A DNA stretch of 64,000 nucleotides from CAWCDJ01 sp963778675 (GCA_963778675.1 CAVZVI010000014.1:1235728-1299727), one strand, 5' to 3'. Positions 8,301 to 16,933 are shown, counted from the stretch's first letter. The notes: generated by a model from the letters alone, not told the origin. Made by a program: numbers and translations.

Positions 8301-9156
8301 GAGCGGAGGATTTCCGGAGTTCCTGCATCCATGCCCCGAACCACGCGCGGAAGGCATCGAGCTGCCTGCGGCATCCGTCGACCGGAATGTGGATTCCCCG
8401 TACTCCCAGGGCCGCTTTGATCGCCACAAGGGGGGGAAATTGGCGAGTCCACGCCAGGAACTCGCCGTGGAGCCGCTCGAGGCGTTCCACCCCGGCCGCA
8501 TCGCCGCGGACCAGCGCGGCGTCGAGCAACACCGCCAGTTCCGGAATGGCACAGGCAGAATCGAGAATCGCTCCGGCCGCGCCCGCTTGCCGTGCGCGAA
8601 CCAGGCAGGCATCGCCCACCAGGAGCGTACACGAGGACGCCATGGCCAGGCACTCTTCACCCGCATCGGCGACGCCCGCAAATCCTGCGGAATCGAGCAG
8701 CTCCCGCGCGGTTTGAGGAGCAATGGTGTTGACACCGGCGCCGGCGGGGTGGCGCAGGAAGACGTCCGAAGGGTCTCCGGCCTGCGCGGCGAAGCTTCGA
8801 TAGAAATCGCGGATCTCCGCCTGAGTGTTTGGGAAGAAGAACGGCGGAGGCAGCAGTAGCGCTTCGGCTCCGGCATCGCGTGCGGCGCGCGCCAGGGCTA
8901 CCGAGTCCTCCAGGGTGGCACTACCTATTCCGGCCATCAGGGGGACGCGGCTGCGTCTGGCCGCGAGGTAGAACAGCCGGGAACGCTCCTCGCGATGAAA
9001 CGCGGGGTACTCCCCGGCCGTGTCGAAAAGGGCGATACCAGTAACACCGCCGCGGCCAAGGAGATCGATCAGTTCAAAAGCGGCGCCAAAGTCGATTTCT
9101 CCCTGCGTGCCGCGCGGCGTGACCGCTGCGGCGTTAACGCCAGCAAATGGAGTCAT
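8293..9156 (-). CDS. DHDPS/NAL-superfamily protein lacking the Schiff-base lysine
   Basis: 287 residues with the overall DapA/NanA TIM-barrel pattern (GVTGIALFDTAGEYPAF, VPLMAGIGSATLEDSVALARAA, GAEALLLPPPFFFP). The catalytic elements are altered. The lysine of the family's G-I-K-E motif aligns with Ala163 in FAGVADAGEE, and the Tyr of YNxP aligns with Leu134 in VFLRHP. The Thr-Thr of GTTGE is DTAGE. Class I aldolases of this superfamily need that Lys to form an imine with pyruvate, so classical lyase chemistry should be lost. It may be a binding protein or use another mechanism. It is the second gene of the 10380-5282 operon, 30 bp after the amidohydrolase. Confidence 0.75.
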   Translation of the reverse strand: MTPFAGVNAAAVTPRGTQGEIDFGAAFELIDLLGRGGVTGIALFDTAGEYPAFHREERSRLFYLAARRSRVPLMAGIGSATLEDSVALARAARDAGAEALLLPPPFFFPNTQAEIRDFYRSFAAQAGDPSDVFLRHPAGAGVNTIAPQTARELLDSAGFAGVADAGEECLAMASSCTLLVGDACLVRARQAGAAGAILDSACAIPELAVLLDAALVRGDAAGVERLERLHGEFLAWTRQFPPLVAIKAALGVRGIHIPVDGCRRQLDAFRAWFGAWMQELRKSSAHA

Positions 9157-9186
9157 CGGTTATCCCGGCACTGCGGTTTCACTCTA

Positions 9187-10380
9187 TCATAGCCGGACGC
9201 GTCCCCCGCTGGTGCCTGGGGAGGATGTCACGACTTCGGACTGACGGTAGATCGGCTTCCCTCGTTTCATGGTCATGTGTACGACGTTCCCGCCGATATG
9301 ACGGCCCAATTCGCGATAATCGCCCGTGTCGAGAACCAGCAGATCGGCGAATTTGCCGGGTTCGAGCGACCCGGCGCGCCGCGAGCAGCCCAGGGCGTGG
9401 GCGCCGTTGATGGTGGCGGCGGAGACGGCCTGGTTCACCGAGAGGCCCATCCGCAAGTGCGCCAGGGCTACCACGGTCTGCATGCTGAGCGTGCCCGGCT
9501 GATTGGGATTGAACGCTGTAGCCAGGGCGATGGCGGCGCCGGCATCGGCCAGCAGGCGGGCGGCAGTGCACGTGCCGTCTTCGAGGGCAGCGTTCGGGGT
9601 CAGGACACCCACAGTCGGGGAACGAGCCAGAAGATCCGCGGCGGCCCCGGTTACCCGGTCGAGGCCATCCACGCTGACGGCATCGTGCGCGACTGCCAGG
9701 GAGATGGCCTCGGGGCAACGGCCGCCGGCGTCATGCACCTTGACCGCGAAGCCCAGCTCGCGCGCGGCTCGCAGATAGCGGCCGCACTGTCCCGGGGAAG
9801 CCGGATCTTGGTTGCAGGACGCCCCGGCGAAGCAGGCCAGCCTGCGGCGCCGGATTTTCGGCAGCATATCGTTGACCGCCCAATCGACGGCTGCCTCGCG
9901 GTTCTCGTCCGGAATGTGAAAGAGAAAGGTGGGGAACACGTCGAGCGGGTCGCTATCCAGGGAGCCGAGGACCCGCAGAAGCTTAATTTCCGCTCTGGCG
10001 TCGGGGCCGCATCCGGTTTTGACCTCGACCGTGGTACTGCCGTCGCGCGCCATGGCCGCGAGAATCTGGCGATTCCCGGTGCGCAGCCGGCGGGCCGTTG
10101 AGGTGTGAATGAGGCGGAGGGCGCGTTCGTCCGATGTTTCCACCCCAGCCGGTGGGAACGCGAGGTGGGTGTGGCTGTTAACGAATCCCGGCATGACTAC
10201 CTTGCCGACCGCGTTGATCTCGAGGGCGCCTCGGGCGGCGGTCAGGTTCTCGATACGGCGGGTGGGGCCGACTTCTTTCAGAATGCCGCCTTCGATCAGG
10301 AGCGAGCCATCGGTAATGATCTGGAGTTCGTCGAGTTCGGAACCGCGGCGGGGACCGGAGCTTCCGCGCAGAGTTAACAA
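9187..10380 (-). CDS. Imidazolonepropionase-like amidohydrolase with missing metal ligands
   Basis: 397 residues, starting at TTG 10380. Sequence style is HutI-like: VMPGFVNSHTHLAF (His70, His72), GSTTVEVKTGCGPDARAEIK (HutI has S-K-S-G-Y-G), TFLFHIPDE (His155), KVHDAGG (His216). Two residues expected for catalysis are replaced: the His of the S-A-D-H motif is Gly239 in SVDGLD, and the Asp of A-T-D-F-N-P is Ala289 in LATAFNPNQ. The protein is therefore a HutI paralogue with altered or lost hydrolase chemistry, not a safe hutI. No hutU or hutH lies nearby. It is the first gene of the operon running to 5282, with a 69-bp divergent gap to the pseudouridine synthase. Confidence 0.75.
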   Translation of the reverse strand: MLTLRGSSGPRRGSELDELQIITDGSLLIEGGILKEVGPTRRIENLTAARGALEINAVGKVVMPGFVNSHTHLAFPPAGVETSDERALRLIHTSTARRLRTGNRQILAAMARDGSTTVEVKTGCGPDARAEIKLLRVLGSLDSDPLDVFPTFLFHIPDENREAAVDWAVNDMLPKIRRRRLACFAGASCNQDPASPGQCGRYLRAARELGFAVKVHDAGGRCPEAISLAVAHDAVSVDGLDRVTGAAADLLARSPTVGVLTPNAALEDGTCTAARLLADAGAAIALATAFNPNQPGTLSMQTVVALAHLRMGLSVNQAVSAATINGAHALGCSRRAGSLEPGKFADLLVLDTGDYRELGRHIGGNVVHMTMKRGKPIYRQSEVVTSSPGTSGGRVRL

Positions 10381-10449
10381 CTGACGCGCGCCTCGTATGA
10401 GAATGGTATTCGTAAGACTACCTACTCACAAATTTAGCATTGGGTTCTC

Positions 10450-11220
10450 ATGGGAATCCCCCAAACGGCTATGCAGCGTAAGATCAAGGAAGGGCCACGC
10501 CGGCCGCTAAAGACTTTAGAACGAGTGTTTTCCAAGGCAGGCTTCGGCTCGCGCACGGATGCGCGCCAGTGGATCGGATCGGGCCGAGTCGGTGTGAATG
10601 GCAGAATCGTGCGCAACGCGGACCAGTGGGTGGACCTCGACCGCGACCGGATCACCCTGGATGGCAAGCCATTGCGCTCCGCCCGTAAGACATACATTCT
10701 GCTGTACAAACCCAAGGGATACCTCACCACGTGGCGCGACCCCCAAGGCCGTCCGACGGTTTACGACCTGCTCGAGGACGCGGGTACGTGGCTCTCTCCG
10801 GTGGGCCGGCTGGACCTGGACACGAGCGGGTTGCTGCTGTTGACCAACGACACGGACTTCGCGGAACGAATCACCAATCCCGACCACAAAGTGCCCAAGA
10901 CCTACCAGGTGAAGGCCTCTACCCTGCTCAGCGACGAGCAATTAGAGCAGTTGCGGAAGGGGGTCGAGCTGAACGACGGCCTCACCGGCCCGGCCGAAGT
11001 GCGGCGGCTGCGGGACGGCCCCAAGTACACGTTCCTCGAAATCACGATTACCGAGGGACGAAACCGGCAGGTGCGGCGGATGCTGGAAGCGGCCGGCAGC
11101 AAGGTGCTCAAACTCGTCCGCACAGCCATCGGCCCGATCCGCATCGGCGAACTGCCCATCGGGAAATGGCGCGAATTGACTGCGGAAGAGCTGCGAGCGC
11201 TCTCGGGGAAGCGCAGCTAG
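10450..11220 (+). CDS. RsuA/RluB/RluE/RluF-family rRNA pseudouridine synthase
   Basis: 256 residues. An S4 RNA-binding domain occupies about residues 22-70 (LERVFSKAGFGSRTDARQWI, GRVGVNGRIV). The catalytic domain follows with YKPKGYLTT and the active-site Asp122 in GRLDLDTSGLLLLTND, then TEGRNRQVRRMLEA near the C-terminus, all diagnostic. It isomerises a uridine in rRNA to pseudouridine. Whether 16S or 23S is the target cannot be fixed from sequence, so no symbol is given. ATG 10471 is an alternative start. The stop codon lies in a CTAG palindrome shared with the stop of the convergent outer-membrane gene. Confidence 0.9.
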   Translation: MGIPQTAMQRKIKEGPRRPLKTLERVFSKAGFGSRTDARQWIGSGRVGVNGRIVRNADQWVDLDRDRITLDGKPLRSARKTYILLYKPKGYLTTWRDPQGRPTVYDLLEDAGTWLSPVGRLDLDTSGLLLLTNDTDFAERITNPDHKVPKTYQVKASTLLSDEQLEQLRKGVELNDGLTGPAEVRRLRDGPKYTFLEITITEGRNRQVRRMLEAAGSKVLKLVRTAIGPIRIGELPIGKWRELTAEELRALSGKRS

Positions 11221-12160
11221 TCGCGATACCAGCGGATACCCAGGAACGGTCCGAAATAGGTGCCGCGATCGTAAAATTCTGCTTGCGTGGAAGTCTTGAA
11301 ATGGAACGCCTTAGCGCCCAGGCGCAGTTCGATGTGGCCGTACTTCAGATTGGCTGTGGCGTCCGCGTCCCAGATGGTGTTGTGGTGCGGGATCGTAAAG
11401 CCGGAGGCATTGGCTTCGAAACGCAAATGCCGGCCGCTGAAGTACGCCACGCCGAGGCCGATTTCCGGCGAAATGAACCAGTGACTGCCGGTGCCGACGT
11501 AGCTGATCTGGTTGCCGGAGCTATCCACAATCGGATTTCCCGCGGAGTCGAAAAGGGGCAGCAGGGGCGCGTCGAAGGTACTTTGGATGTTCGTGTACTG
11601 GACTTGCCAGAGGGTCTTCAGGCGGAACCGGCGGCTCTCGACGGGATAGGGCCACGTCAGGAAGTCGAAAGAAATCTTGCCGTTTTGCAGGCGGTAGTTG
11701 GTGGAGAGGTAGGTGCCTGCGGTATACGCTTGATTCCAGATCTGGAGGTCGGTAGCGGGGGTGAAATCGCCGGAGGCGCGAGTTTCGAAGTAGGTAAAGC
11801 GCAGGGCGTTGTGCAGTCCCAGGGCGATTCCCAGCTCACCGCCGGCGGCGTATTTCGGCGTGCCCTGGAAGGACGTCCGGCTGGCTGTGTCGAAAGTCGC
11901 GCCCCGGCCTTTGTCGAAGACGGGCTGCTGGGTGGGGAAGAAGCCGTTCAGAGTCACCCACCAACCGGTTTCTCCGGGCTGGCGGACGTCGGGAGCCTTC
12001 GGGGGGAGTGTCGGGGGCGCCTGGATCTTGACGTCGAGGGGATTAGCCGGCGGGGGAGCAGTGGGCTGCTGCGGCGCTGCTGCTGCTGGGCCAAGCCGGC
12101 GGCGGCCCAGAAGCTCAGAGAAAGCCCTACACACAGGGGGAAACGCAGAAAGTTCTTCAC
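11217..12160 (-). CDS. Outer-membrane beta-barrel protein, unknown function, with apparent frameshift after the signal peptide
   Basis: From GTG 12160 (GAGG five bases upstream) the frame encodes a convincing signal peptide (FPLCVGLSLSFWAAAGLAQ). The mature protein is in another frame: a Pro-rich linker (PQQPTAPPPANPLDVKIQAPP) and then a barrel with many aromatic strands (GWWVTLNGFF, ALRFTYFETRASGDF, LRFEANASGF) ending FLGIRWYRD. The frames meet within the GCT/CAG repeat at about 12068-12095, so a slippage or sequencing indel there is likely; restored length is about 314 residues. I cannot assign a function. The strand pattern and outward aromatic girdle suggest an outer-membrane protein of 10-14 strands. 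It is convergent with the pseudouridine synthase. Confidence 0.65.
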
Positions 12161-12394
12161 TCACGCCTCATTGGATAATTGGATAAAGTCTGTTCCGGCC
12201 GATGCACATGGCGCGCCGCCGGACGATATTTTCCGCAACTTCTATTTTGCCAGAGGAATGCGAGCTAGCGTACACGTAAATAAGGCTTTTTCTTGTCGCC
12301 GCGGGGTCACAGGTGTGGAACACCCGGCCCGCCCCCAGCGGATTCACGTAACCTTTTCTGCCCGGGTCGGTATTCCATTACGAAACGGAGAAAC

Positions 12395-12940
12395 GTGGAA
12401 GACGAACAGGTGATGCGGGAGGTTTGCTCCGGCAACGTCGGGAAGCTGGAAGTGCTTTTCGATCGCCATAACCGCGGGTTGTTCCGTTATTTCATGCACC
12501 TGACGGGAAACCGCGCGGCCAGCGAAGACCTGGTGCAGGAGGTGTTCTTCCGGATCCTGAAGTACCGGCACACCTACCAGCCGCAGACTTCGTTTCGCGC
12601 CTGGATGTACCAGATCGGGCGCAACGTGTTTATGGACCAGGCGGGGAAGCGGAAGGTAGAGGTCGGCCTGCCGGAGGACGGCTTCGAGTTCAGTTCGGCG
12701 GATGTGCCGCCGGACCGCCAGGTTCAGAACAAGCAGGAAACCGCGCTGCTCTACCGCGCGCTGGCGGACCTGCCACGTGAGAAGAGAGAGGTGCTCGTGA
12801 TGAGCCGGTTCCTGGATCTGAAATACGAGGAGATCGCTTCGGTTCTGAAATGCGAGACGGGGACGGTCAAGGTACGGGTTTACCGCGCGCTGCGCGAACT
12901 GGGCGACCGGTTCTTCGCGCTGGGAGGAGAGAGGGCGTGA
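12395..12940 (+). CDS. ECF-type RNA polymerase sigma factor
   Basis: About 181 residues from GTG 12395 (GGAG at 12387-12390). Region 2 is seen as VLFDRHNRGLFRYFMHLTGN, then EDLVQEVFFRILKYRHTYQP and FRAWMYQIGRNVFMDQ. Region 4 is LYRALADLPREKREVLVMSRF, then KYEEIASVLKCETGTVKVRVYRALREL. Only these two domains are present, as expected for ECF group sigma factors. It directs RNA polymerase to a dedicated promoter set and is held inactive by the next gene product, a zinc-finger anti-sigma factor with which it overlaps by GTGA. Coupling to two DUF4097 envelope proteins suggests a cell-envelope response. Confidence 0.9.
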   Translation: MEDEQVMREVCSGNVGKLEVLFDRHNRGLFRYFMHLTGNRAASEDLVQEVFFRILKYRHTYQPQTSFRAWMYQIGRNVFMDQAGKRKVEVGLPEDGFEFSSADVPPDRQVQNKQETALLYRALADLPREKREVLVMSRFLDLKYEEIASVLKCETGTVKVRVYRALRELGDRFFALGGERA

Positions 12941-13765
12941 CCTGCGAACGAATCCGTGAACAGTTTCCGGCGTGCCTGGCGGGCCGGCTCGACCCGGCGG
13001 CGCGCGAGAAAGTCATCGATCACCTGGAAACCTGTTCGGCCTGCCGTGCCGAGATGGCCGAACTGGGAGTGGTGTGGAGAGGTATGGAATCTATGCAGGA
13101 ACCCGAGCCGAGCCCGGCCATGCGTACAAGGTTCCTGGAGACGCTGCACGCGTACCAGGAAGGGTATCAGGAAGCGCAGCGGAAGCAGACCAATTCCGTG
13201 CGCCAGAGCTTTTGGAGCGGCTGGTGGCCGGCGCGTCCCGCCTGGCAGGCGGCCTTTGCGGCCCTGCTGCTGGCAGTTGGCGTGGCCGGCGGGCGGTACG
13301 CCCTGAGCCCCCGCGCCCCGGCAGCCAACCCGGAGATGGCGCGACTCGAGGGACAGGTGGAAAACCTCCGGCAGTTGGTGGCGCTCTCCATGTTGCAGCA
13401 GCAATCGCCCAGCGCGCGCCTGCGGGGGGTCACTTACAGCTACCAGATTTCACAGCCCGATCAGCAGGTGCAGCAGGCACTGCTGCACGCCGTGAACCAC
13501 GATTCCAACGTGAACGTTCGGCTCTCGGCGGTGGATGCGCTGGCCAAGTTCGCGAGCCGATCCGGCTGTTCGGCGCGCGCTGGCCGATTCGCTGCCCACG
13601 CAGGATTCACCGCTGGTGCAGGTGGCGCTGATCGACCTGCTGGCACAATTAGGCGACAAGGATTCGGCGGCCGCCCTGAGCAAGCTCGCCCAGGACAAAG
13701 GGACGGACCCGGAAGTGCGGCAAAGGGCTGCTTCGGCGGCTGAAAAACTCGGAGGTACGCAATGA
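12937..13765 (+). CDS. Zinc-finger anti-sigma factor with C-terminal HEAT-like repeats, split by a frameshift
   Basis: It starts at GTG 12937 inside the sigma factor stop. The N-terminus is a ZAS-type zinc finger (HLETCSACRAEM: His and two Cys in H-x3-C-x2-C), followed by a membrane segment around residues 105-125 (AAFAALLLAVGVAGG), a coiled stretch and HEAT-like repeats (QQALLHAVNHDSNVNVRLSA). Near 13552-13556 the frame breaks; the continuation ADPAVRRALADSLPTQDS and LAQLGDKDSAAALSKLAQ is the next repeat. Removing one base gives about 275 residues. It should sequester the upstream ECF sigma factor at the inner membrane; the periplasmic repeats may sense partners. The stop overlaps the next start by ATGA. 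Confidence 0.8.
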
Positions 13766-14634
13766 GAACAAGGCTGATCCTGATGATGGCCGCGCTCCCG
13801 GTTTTGCTGGCGGCCCAGCACCGGTACAACGGGCGGGACTGGCGGCAACACGACGAAGAGACCATCCAGAGGTCATTCAATGTCTCGGGCGGGTCGGGCC
13901 CCCAAAAACTGCTGGTGGATAACGTCAGCGGCTACATCCACGTAACCGGATACGCGGGCGGCGAGATTCAGGTGAAGGCGGTGAGGCGCACCGGCGCGGA
14001 CTCGGCGGAGGCCCTGCAGGCGGCCAAGCGGGACGTGAAGCTCGATCTCTCGCAGCAGGGCAATTTCGTGAGGCTGTACGTGGACGGCCCCTTCCGGTCT
14101 TCGAACGGAATGAACTACCGCGGCGACGAATACTACGGCTACCGGGTGGCGTTCGACTACGATATCCAGGTTCCGGCTGCCACCGAAGTGGTGCTTAAGA
14201 CCATCAACGACGGCGACATCGTCGTGAAGAACACCACCGGCGACTACCAGGTCAACGGCCTGAACGGCGGGATCGAGATGGACGAGGTAGGGGGGTCGGG
14301 AACCGTGCGGACGCTGAACGGTCCGGTGAAGGTGACCTTCAGCCGCAACCCGGCTAAGGATTCGGAGTTTCACACGCTCAACGGCAAGGTGGATATCCGC
14401 TTTCAGCCGGGGTTAAACGCCGACTTGAACTTTCACACGCTAAATGGCGGAATTTACACGGACTTCGAAATCGCGTCACGGCCGACGCAGATTTCGGCTG
14501 GGCAGAGCGGCGGCGCGAGGTTCGTCTACCGTTCCGACCGGCGGCGAATGTCCGGCCGGGTGGGCGCCGGCGGGCCGGAATTGACTTTCGACACGTTGAA
14601 CGGCCCCATACTGCTCCATTCCAAGGCGATATAG
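13762..14634 (+). CDS. Exported DUF4097-family beta-strand repeat protein (first copy)
   Basis: 290 residues with a signal peptide (LILMMAALPVLLAAQ). The body is a right-handed beta-repeat of the DUF4097 type, with recurring N-G/N-D-G turns: LKTINDGDIVV, VNGLNGGIEM, RTLNGPVKVTF, HTLNGKVDIRF, FHTLNGGIYTDF, FDTLNGPILL. Such proteins are commonly called putative adhesins. Catalytic residues are not expected. It is coupled (ATGA) to the anti-sigma gene and followed 12 bp later by a second DUF4097 gene, so it is probably an output or partner of the sigma/anti-sigma switch at the envelope. The exact role is unknown. Confidence 0.82.
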   Translation: MRTRLILMMAALPVLLAAQHRYNGRDWRQHDEETIQRSFNVSGGSGPQKLLVDNVSGYIHVTGYAGGEIQVKAVRRTGADSAEALQAAKRDVKLDLSQQGNFVRLYVDGPFRSSNGMNYRGDEYYGYRVAFDYDIQVPAATEVVLKTINDGDIVVKNTTGDYQVNGLNGGIEMDEVGGSGTVRTLNGPVKVTFSRNPAKDSEFHTLNGKVDIRFQPGLNADLNFHTLNGGIYTDFEIASRPTQISAGQSGGARFVYRSDRRRMSGRVGAGGPELTFDTLNGPILLHSKAI

Positions 14635-14646
14635 AGGATCCAAACG

Positions 14647-15450
14647 ATGAAACGAACTCTGGCCCTCGCGGGTATGACATTCACAGTGTGTGCGCTGGCA
14701 TGCGCACAGGAGGTCTCGGTCGACCGGGTGGTGGTTCCCGCGCGGAACAGCACCCGCCCGCGGGTGGTGGACGCGGCGATGACGAACGGGTCGATCACGG
14801 TAAAGACCTACAGCGGGAACGAGGTAATCGTGGAGACCAGCGGGCGGTCGTCGCGCGAGAACCGCAACCGGACCTATGAAGGCCTGCGGCGGATCGATGT
14901 TCCGCCGGGCGGCCTGGAGGTGCAAGAGGAAGACAACGTGGTGACGGTACGGATGCGGGGGGCGCCCTCGGCCGATCTGACGATCACGGTGCCGGTGAAC
15001 ACCTCTCTGCGGCTGAAATCGACCAACGGGAGCATCTCAGCCACCGGCGTCCATGGAGAGATCGACGCTTCGACGACCAATGGACGGGTGAACCTGCTGG
15101 ATGTATCGGGGACGGTGGTAACGGACTCGCACAACGGGGCGGTGAAGGTGGTGATGGACCGGGTGGAGCCGGGCAAACCGATTTCGTTCAGTTCGTTCAA
15201 CGGCGATATCGACGTCACGCTGCCGGCCGATTTCAAGGCGAACCTGAAACTGCGGGCCAACCGCGGCGAGATCTACAGTGATTTCGACATGAAGTTGACG
15301 CCCGGAGGGAACATCACGGAGAGGAACGACACGCCCGAAGGACGGTACCGGGTGAGGGTGGAACGGATGATCACAGGGACCATCAACGGCGGGGGAACGG
15401 AAGCGTCGTTCAGCACGTTCAACGGAAAGATTTTGATCCGGAAGAAGTAG
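14647..15450 (+). CDS. Exported DUF4097-family beta-strand repeat protein (second copy)
   Basis: 267 residues with a signal peptide ending in the CALACAQ region; a lipoprotein is possible but the lipobox is not classic. The repeat body shows MTNGSITVKTYSGN, KSTNGSISATG, STTNGRVNLLD, SHNGAVKVV, SSFNGDIDVTL and STFNGKILI, the same DUF4097 rhythm as the gene before it, although the two sequences have diverged substantially. The two probably arose by tandem duplication. It is the last gene of the sigma/anti-sigma/DUF4097 operon, since a strong hairpin (15461-15490) follows the stop. Confidence 0.82.
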   Translation: MKRTLALAGMTFTVCALACAQEVSVDRVVVPARNSTRPRVVDAAMTNGSITVKTYSGNEVIVETSGRSSRENRNRTYEGLRRIDVPPGGLEVQEEDNVVTVRMRGAPSADLTITVPVNTSLRLKSTNGSISATGVHGEIDASTTNGRVNLLDVSGTVVTDSHNGAVKVVMDRVEPGKPISFSSFNGDIDVTLPADFKANLKLRANRGEIYSDFDMKLTPGGNITERNDTPEGRYRVRVERMITGTINGGGTEASFSTFNGKILIRKK

Positions 15451-15460
15451 CGTCGCGGCT

Positions 15461-15490
15461 CTGTGCAGAGTGTGCGATCGCACGCACAGT
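15461..15490. terminator. Nested palindrome after the DUF4097 operon
   Basis: CTGTGC (15461-15466) and GCACAG (15485-15490) flank the perfect 12-bp palindrome GTGCGATCGCAC (15472-15483). It begins 11 bp after the stop of the second DUF4097 gene. A stable RNA hairpin is expected, but the T tract after it is poor, so termination is probable rather than certain. Confidence 0.45.
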
Positions 15491-15522
15491 ACCCGGAGTT
15501 TCTTTGTGCTAAGCTTCGGACC

Positions 15523-16587
15523 ATGCGCAGGTCTATTCCTGCCGGCGCGCCTTGGCTAGCGCTTTTGGGCCTCGCGGTTTCGCTTCAGGCTCTCGAACCG
15601 GCGCGGGATTTCTCGGGCCATTGGGTTCTGGACTCATCCGCCAGTAACATCCGTTCGCTCGGGACCGTGGAGACCTCCCTGGCCGTATCGCAAACCGGGG
15701 CAGGAATCGAATGTTCGACGGGATCCGCGCAGTGGTCCTATGCGCTCGACGGCACCGAAACCCGGAGGCGTACCGGCGACGAATCCTGGAATTCAGTGGC
15801 GAAATGGGAAGGTGCGGCGCTTCTGGTCAATACACTGGTCTCCGGTCCGCGGAACTACACGGTGATGGAGCGCTGGGTGCTGTCGCCTGACCGGAATACG
15901 CTGACCATCACCCGGCAGGTGGTGCGGCTCAACGCCGAAGCCGAGGGCACACTGGTGTTCCGGCGGGACGGCTCGCCGTCAGCGGCGGCGCACGTGCAGG
16001 CCTCGCCCCGGGATGTGCCCCCGCCCGTTCTGGCGAAGAGGGGCGAGCCGGGGGTTCGGCCGGATATCACCGTGCCGGCCGGCACACGCGTGCTGCTGGC
16101 GCTGGTGAATGAGGTCAGCACCAAGCGAGCGAAAGATGGCGATCGAGTATACCTGCGCACGGACTCCCCGGTGGCGGTGGATGGGCGGGTGGTCATCCCG
16201 CGGGGCAGCGACGTAGCCGGAACCGTCACGCGCGCCAAGAAGGCGGGCCGCGTGTCGGGCAAGGGCGAGCTTTACATCCGATTCGACTCGCTGATTCTGC
16301 CCAACGGGGTGTCGCGCGATTTTCACGCGCGGCCGCCGGGAGAAGAGGGCAAGGTCGAAGGCAACGGCAAAGCCGCCGACCCCCGCACGGTAATGGCGGG
16401 CGCGGGAATGGGTGCGACCATCGGGGGAATCACGCGAGGCCTGCCGGGCGCCGGGGTGGGCGGAGCGGCCGGCGCGCTGGCCGGAGTGCTGCTTTCCCGC
16501 AATCAGGACGTGGTGCTGCACCAGGGTACTCACGTGGAGATGGTGCTGGACCGCGACCTGGTTTTTCATCCCGACGAAATTCGCTAG
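15523..16587 (+). CDS. Secreted protein with C-terminal TrbI/VirB10-like domain, unknown function
   Basis: About 354 residues from ATG 15523, with a signal peptide (PWLALLGLAVSLQALEP). The N-terminal half (DFSGHWVLDSSASN ... WVLSPDRNTLTITRQV) resembles the lipocalin-like 'FSGTWKLD' domain common in acidobacterial secreted proteins. The C-terminal half (VPAGTRVLLALVNEVSTK, GRVVIPRGSDVAGTV, LYIRFDSLILPNG) matches the beta-rich TrbI/VirB10 C-terminal pattern, followed by a Gly/Ala-rich segment (MGATIGGITRGLPGAGVGGAAG) that could sit in a membrane. No secretion-system genes are nearby, so a type IV role is unlikely. A decayed copy of its 3' end lies at 16995-17125. Confidence 0.65.
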   Translation: MRRSIPAGAPWLALLGLAVSLQALEPARDFSGHWVLDSSASNIRSLGTVETSLAVSQTGAGIECSTGSAQWSYALDGTETRRRTGDESWNSVAKWEGAALLVNTLVSGPRNYTVMERWVLSPDRNTLTITRQVVRLNAEAEGTLVFRRDGSPSAAAHVQASPRDVPPPVLAKRGEPGVRPDITVPAGTRVLLALVNEVSTKRAKDGDRVYLRTDSPVAVDGRVVIPRGSDVAGTVTRAKKAGRVSGKGELYIRFDSLILPNGVSRDFHARPPGEEGKVEGNGKAADPRTVMAGAGMGATIGGITRGLPGAGVGGAAGALAGVLLSRNQDVVLHQGTHVEMVLDRDLVFHPDEIR

Positions 16588-16634
16588 CCGCGAAGATCAG
16601 GCCGGCGCCTGCGGAAATCGCCGGGACGGTACTC

Positions 16635-16875
16635 ATGAGGATCATTGCAATCGGCGCCACCGGGTTCATCGGCCGGCATGTAGTGACGAAACTGGTTGGG
16701 GCGGGGCACGAAGTCGCCACCGGATGTGTACCGGGCGATGGCGGTCTTCCACCGGCTCGATGCCGGCCCCTTACAGCCGGTGCCGTTGACCGAGGATTCC
16801 GCATTGCGCACGCAGGCGCAGGCCTATTCAGCGGAGTCACTTGCCATGGCGCGCGCGGTGTTCCCGTGGGTCGAC
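16635..16875 (+). pseudogene. Remnant of an NAD-dependent epimerase/dehydratase
   Basis: The first 25 codons encode a perfect Rossmann start (RIIAIGATGFIGRHVV and GAGHEV). The frame is then lost. A shifted frame carries VPLTEDSALRTQAQAY, the segment that follows the central part of this family in related proteins. Roughly 80 residues between the two pieces and the whole C-terminal half are missing, so this is a deletion derivative and not a single sequencing error. Confidence 0.6.
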
Positions 16876-16901
16876 GGCTCGAGCACCGGCTTAAGACTAC
16901 A

Positions 16902-16927
16902 CGGACCGGCGGTGCGTGCGGGCAAGG
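16902..16927. repeat. 26-bp exact repeat, copy 1
   Basis: Identical to 21049-21074, where the same bases are the 3' end of a small conserved gene on the minus strand (codons for LARTHRRS). Here it lies in non-coding debris, so it looks like a relic of a second copy of that gene's tail. Confidence 0.6.
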
Positions 16928-16933
16928 GCTTGC

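Noticed and set aside
9187..10380. Annotation as hutI (histidine degradation)
   Set aside because: Two residues needed for catalysis are replaced and no hutU/hutH is present, so the symbol would mislead.
15523..16587. VirB10/TrbI-like domain as a sign of a conjugation system
   Set aside because: No other type IV secretion gene is near, and the domain is fused to an unrelated secreted domain.
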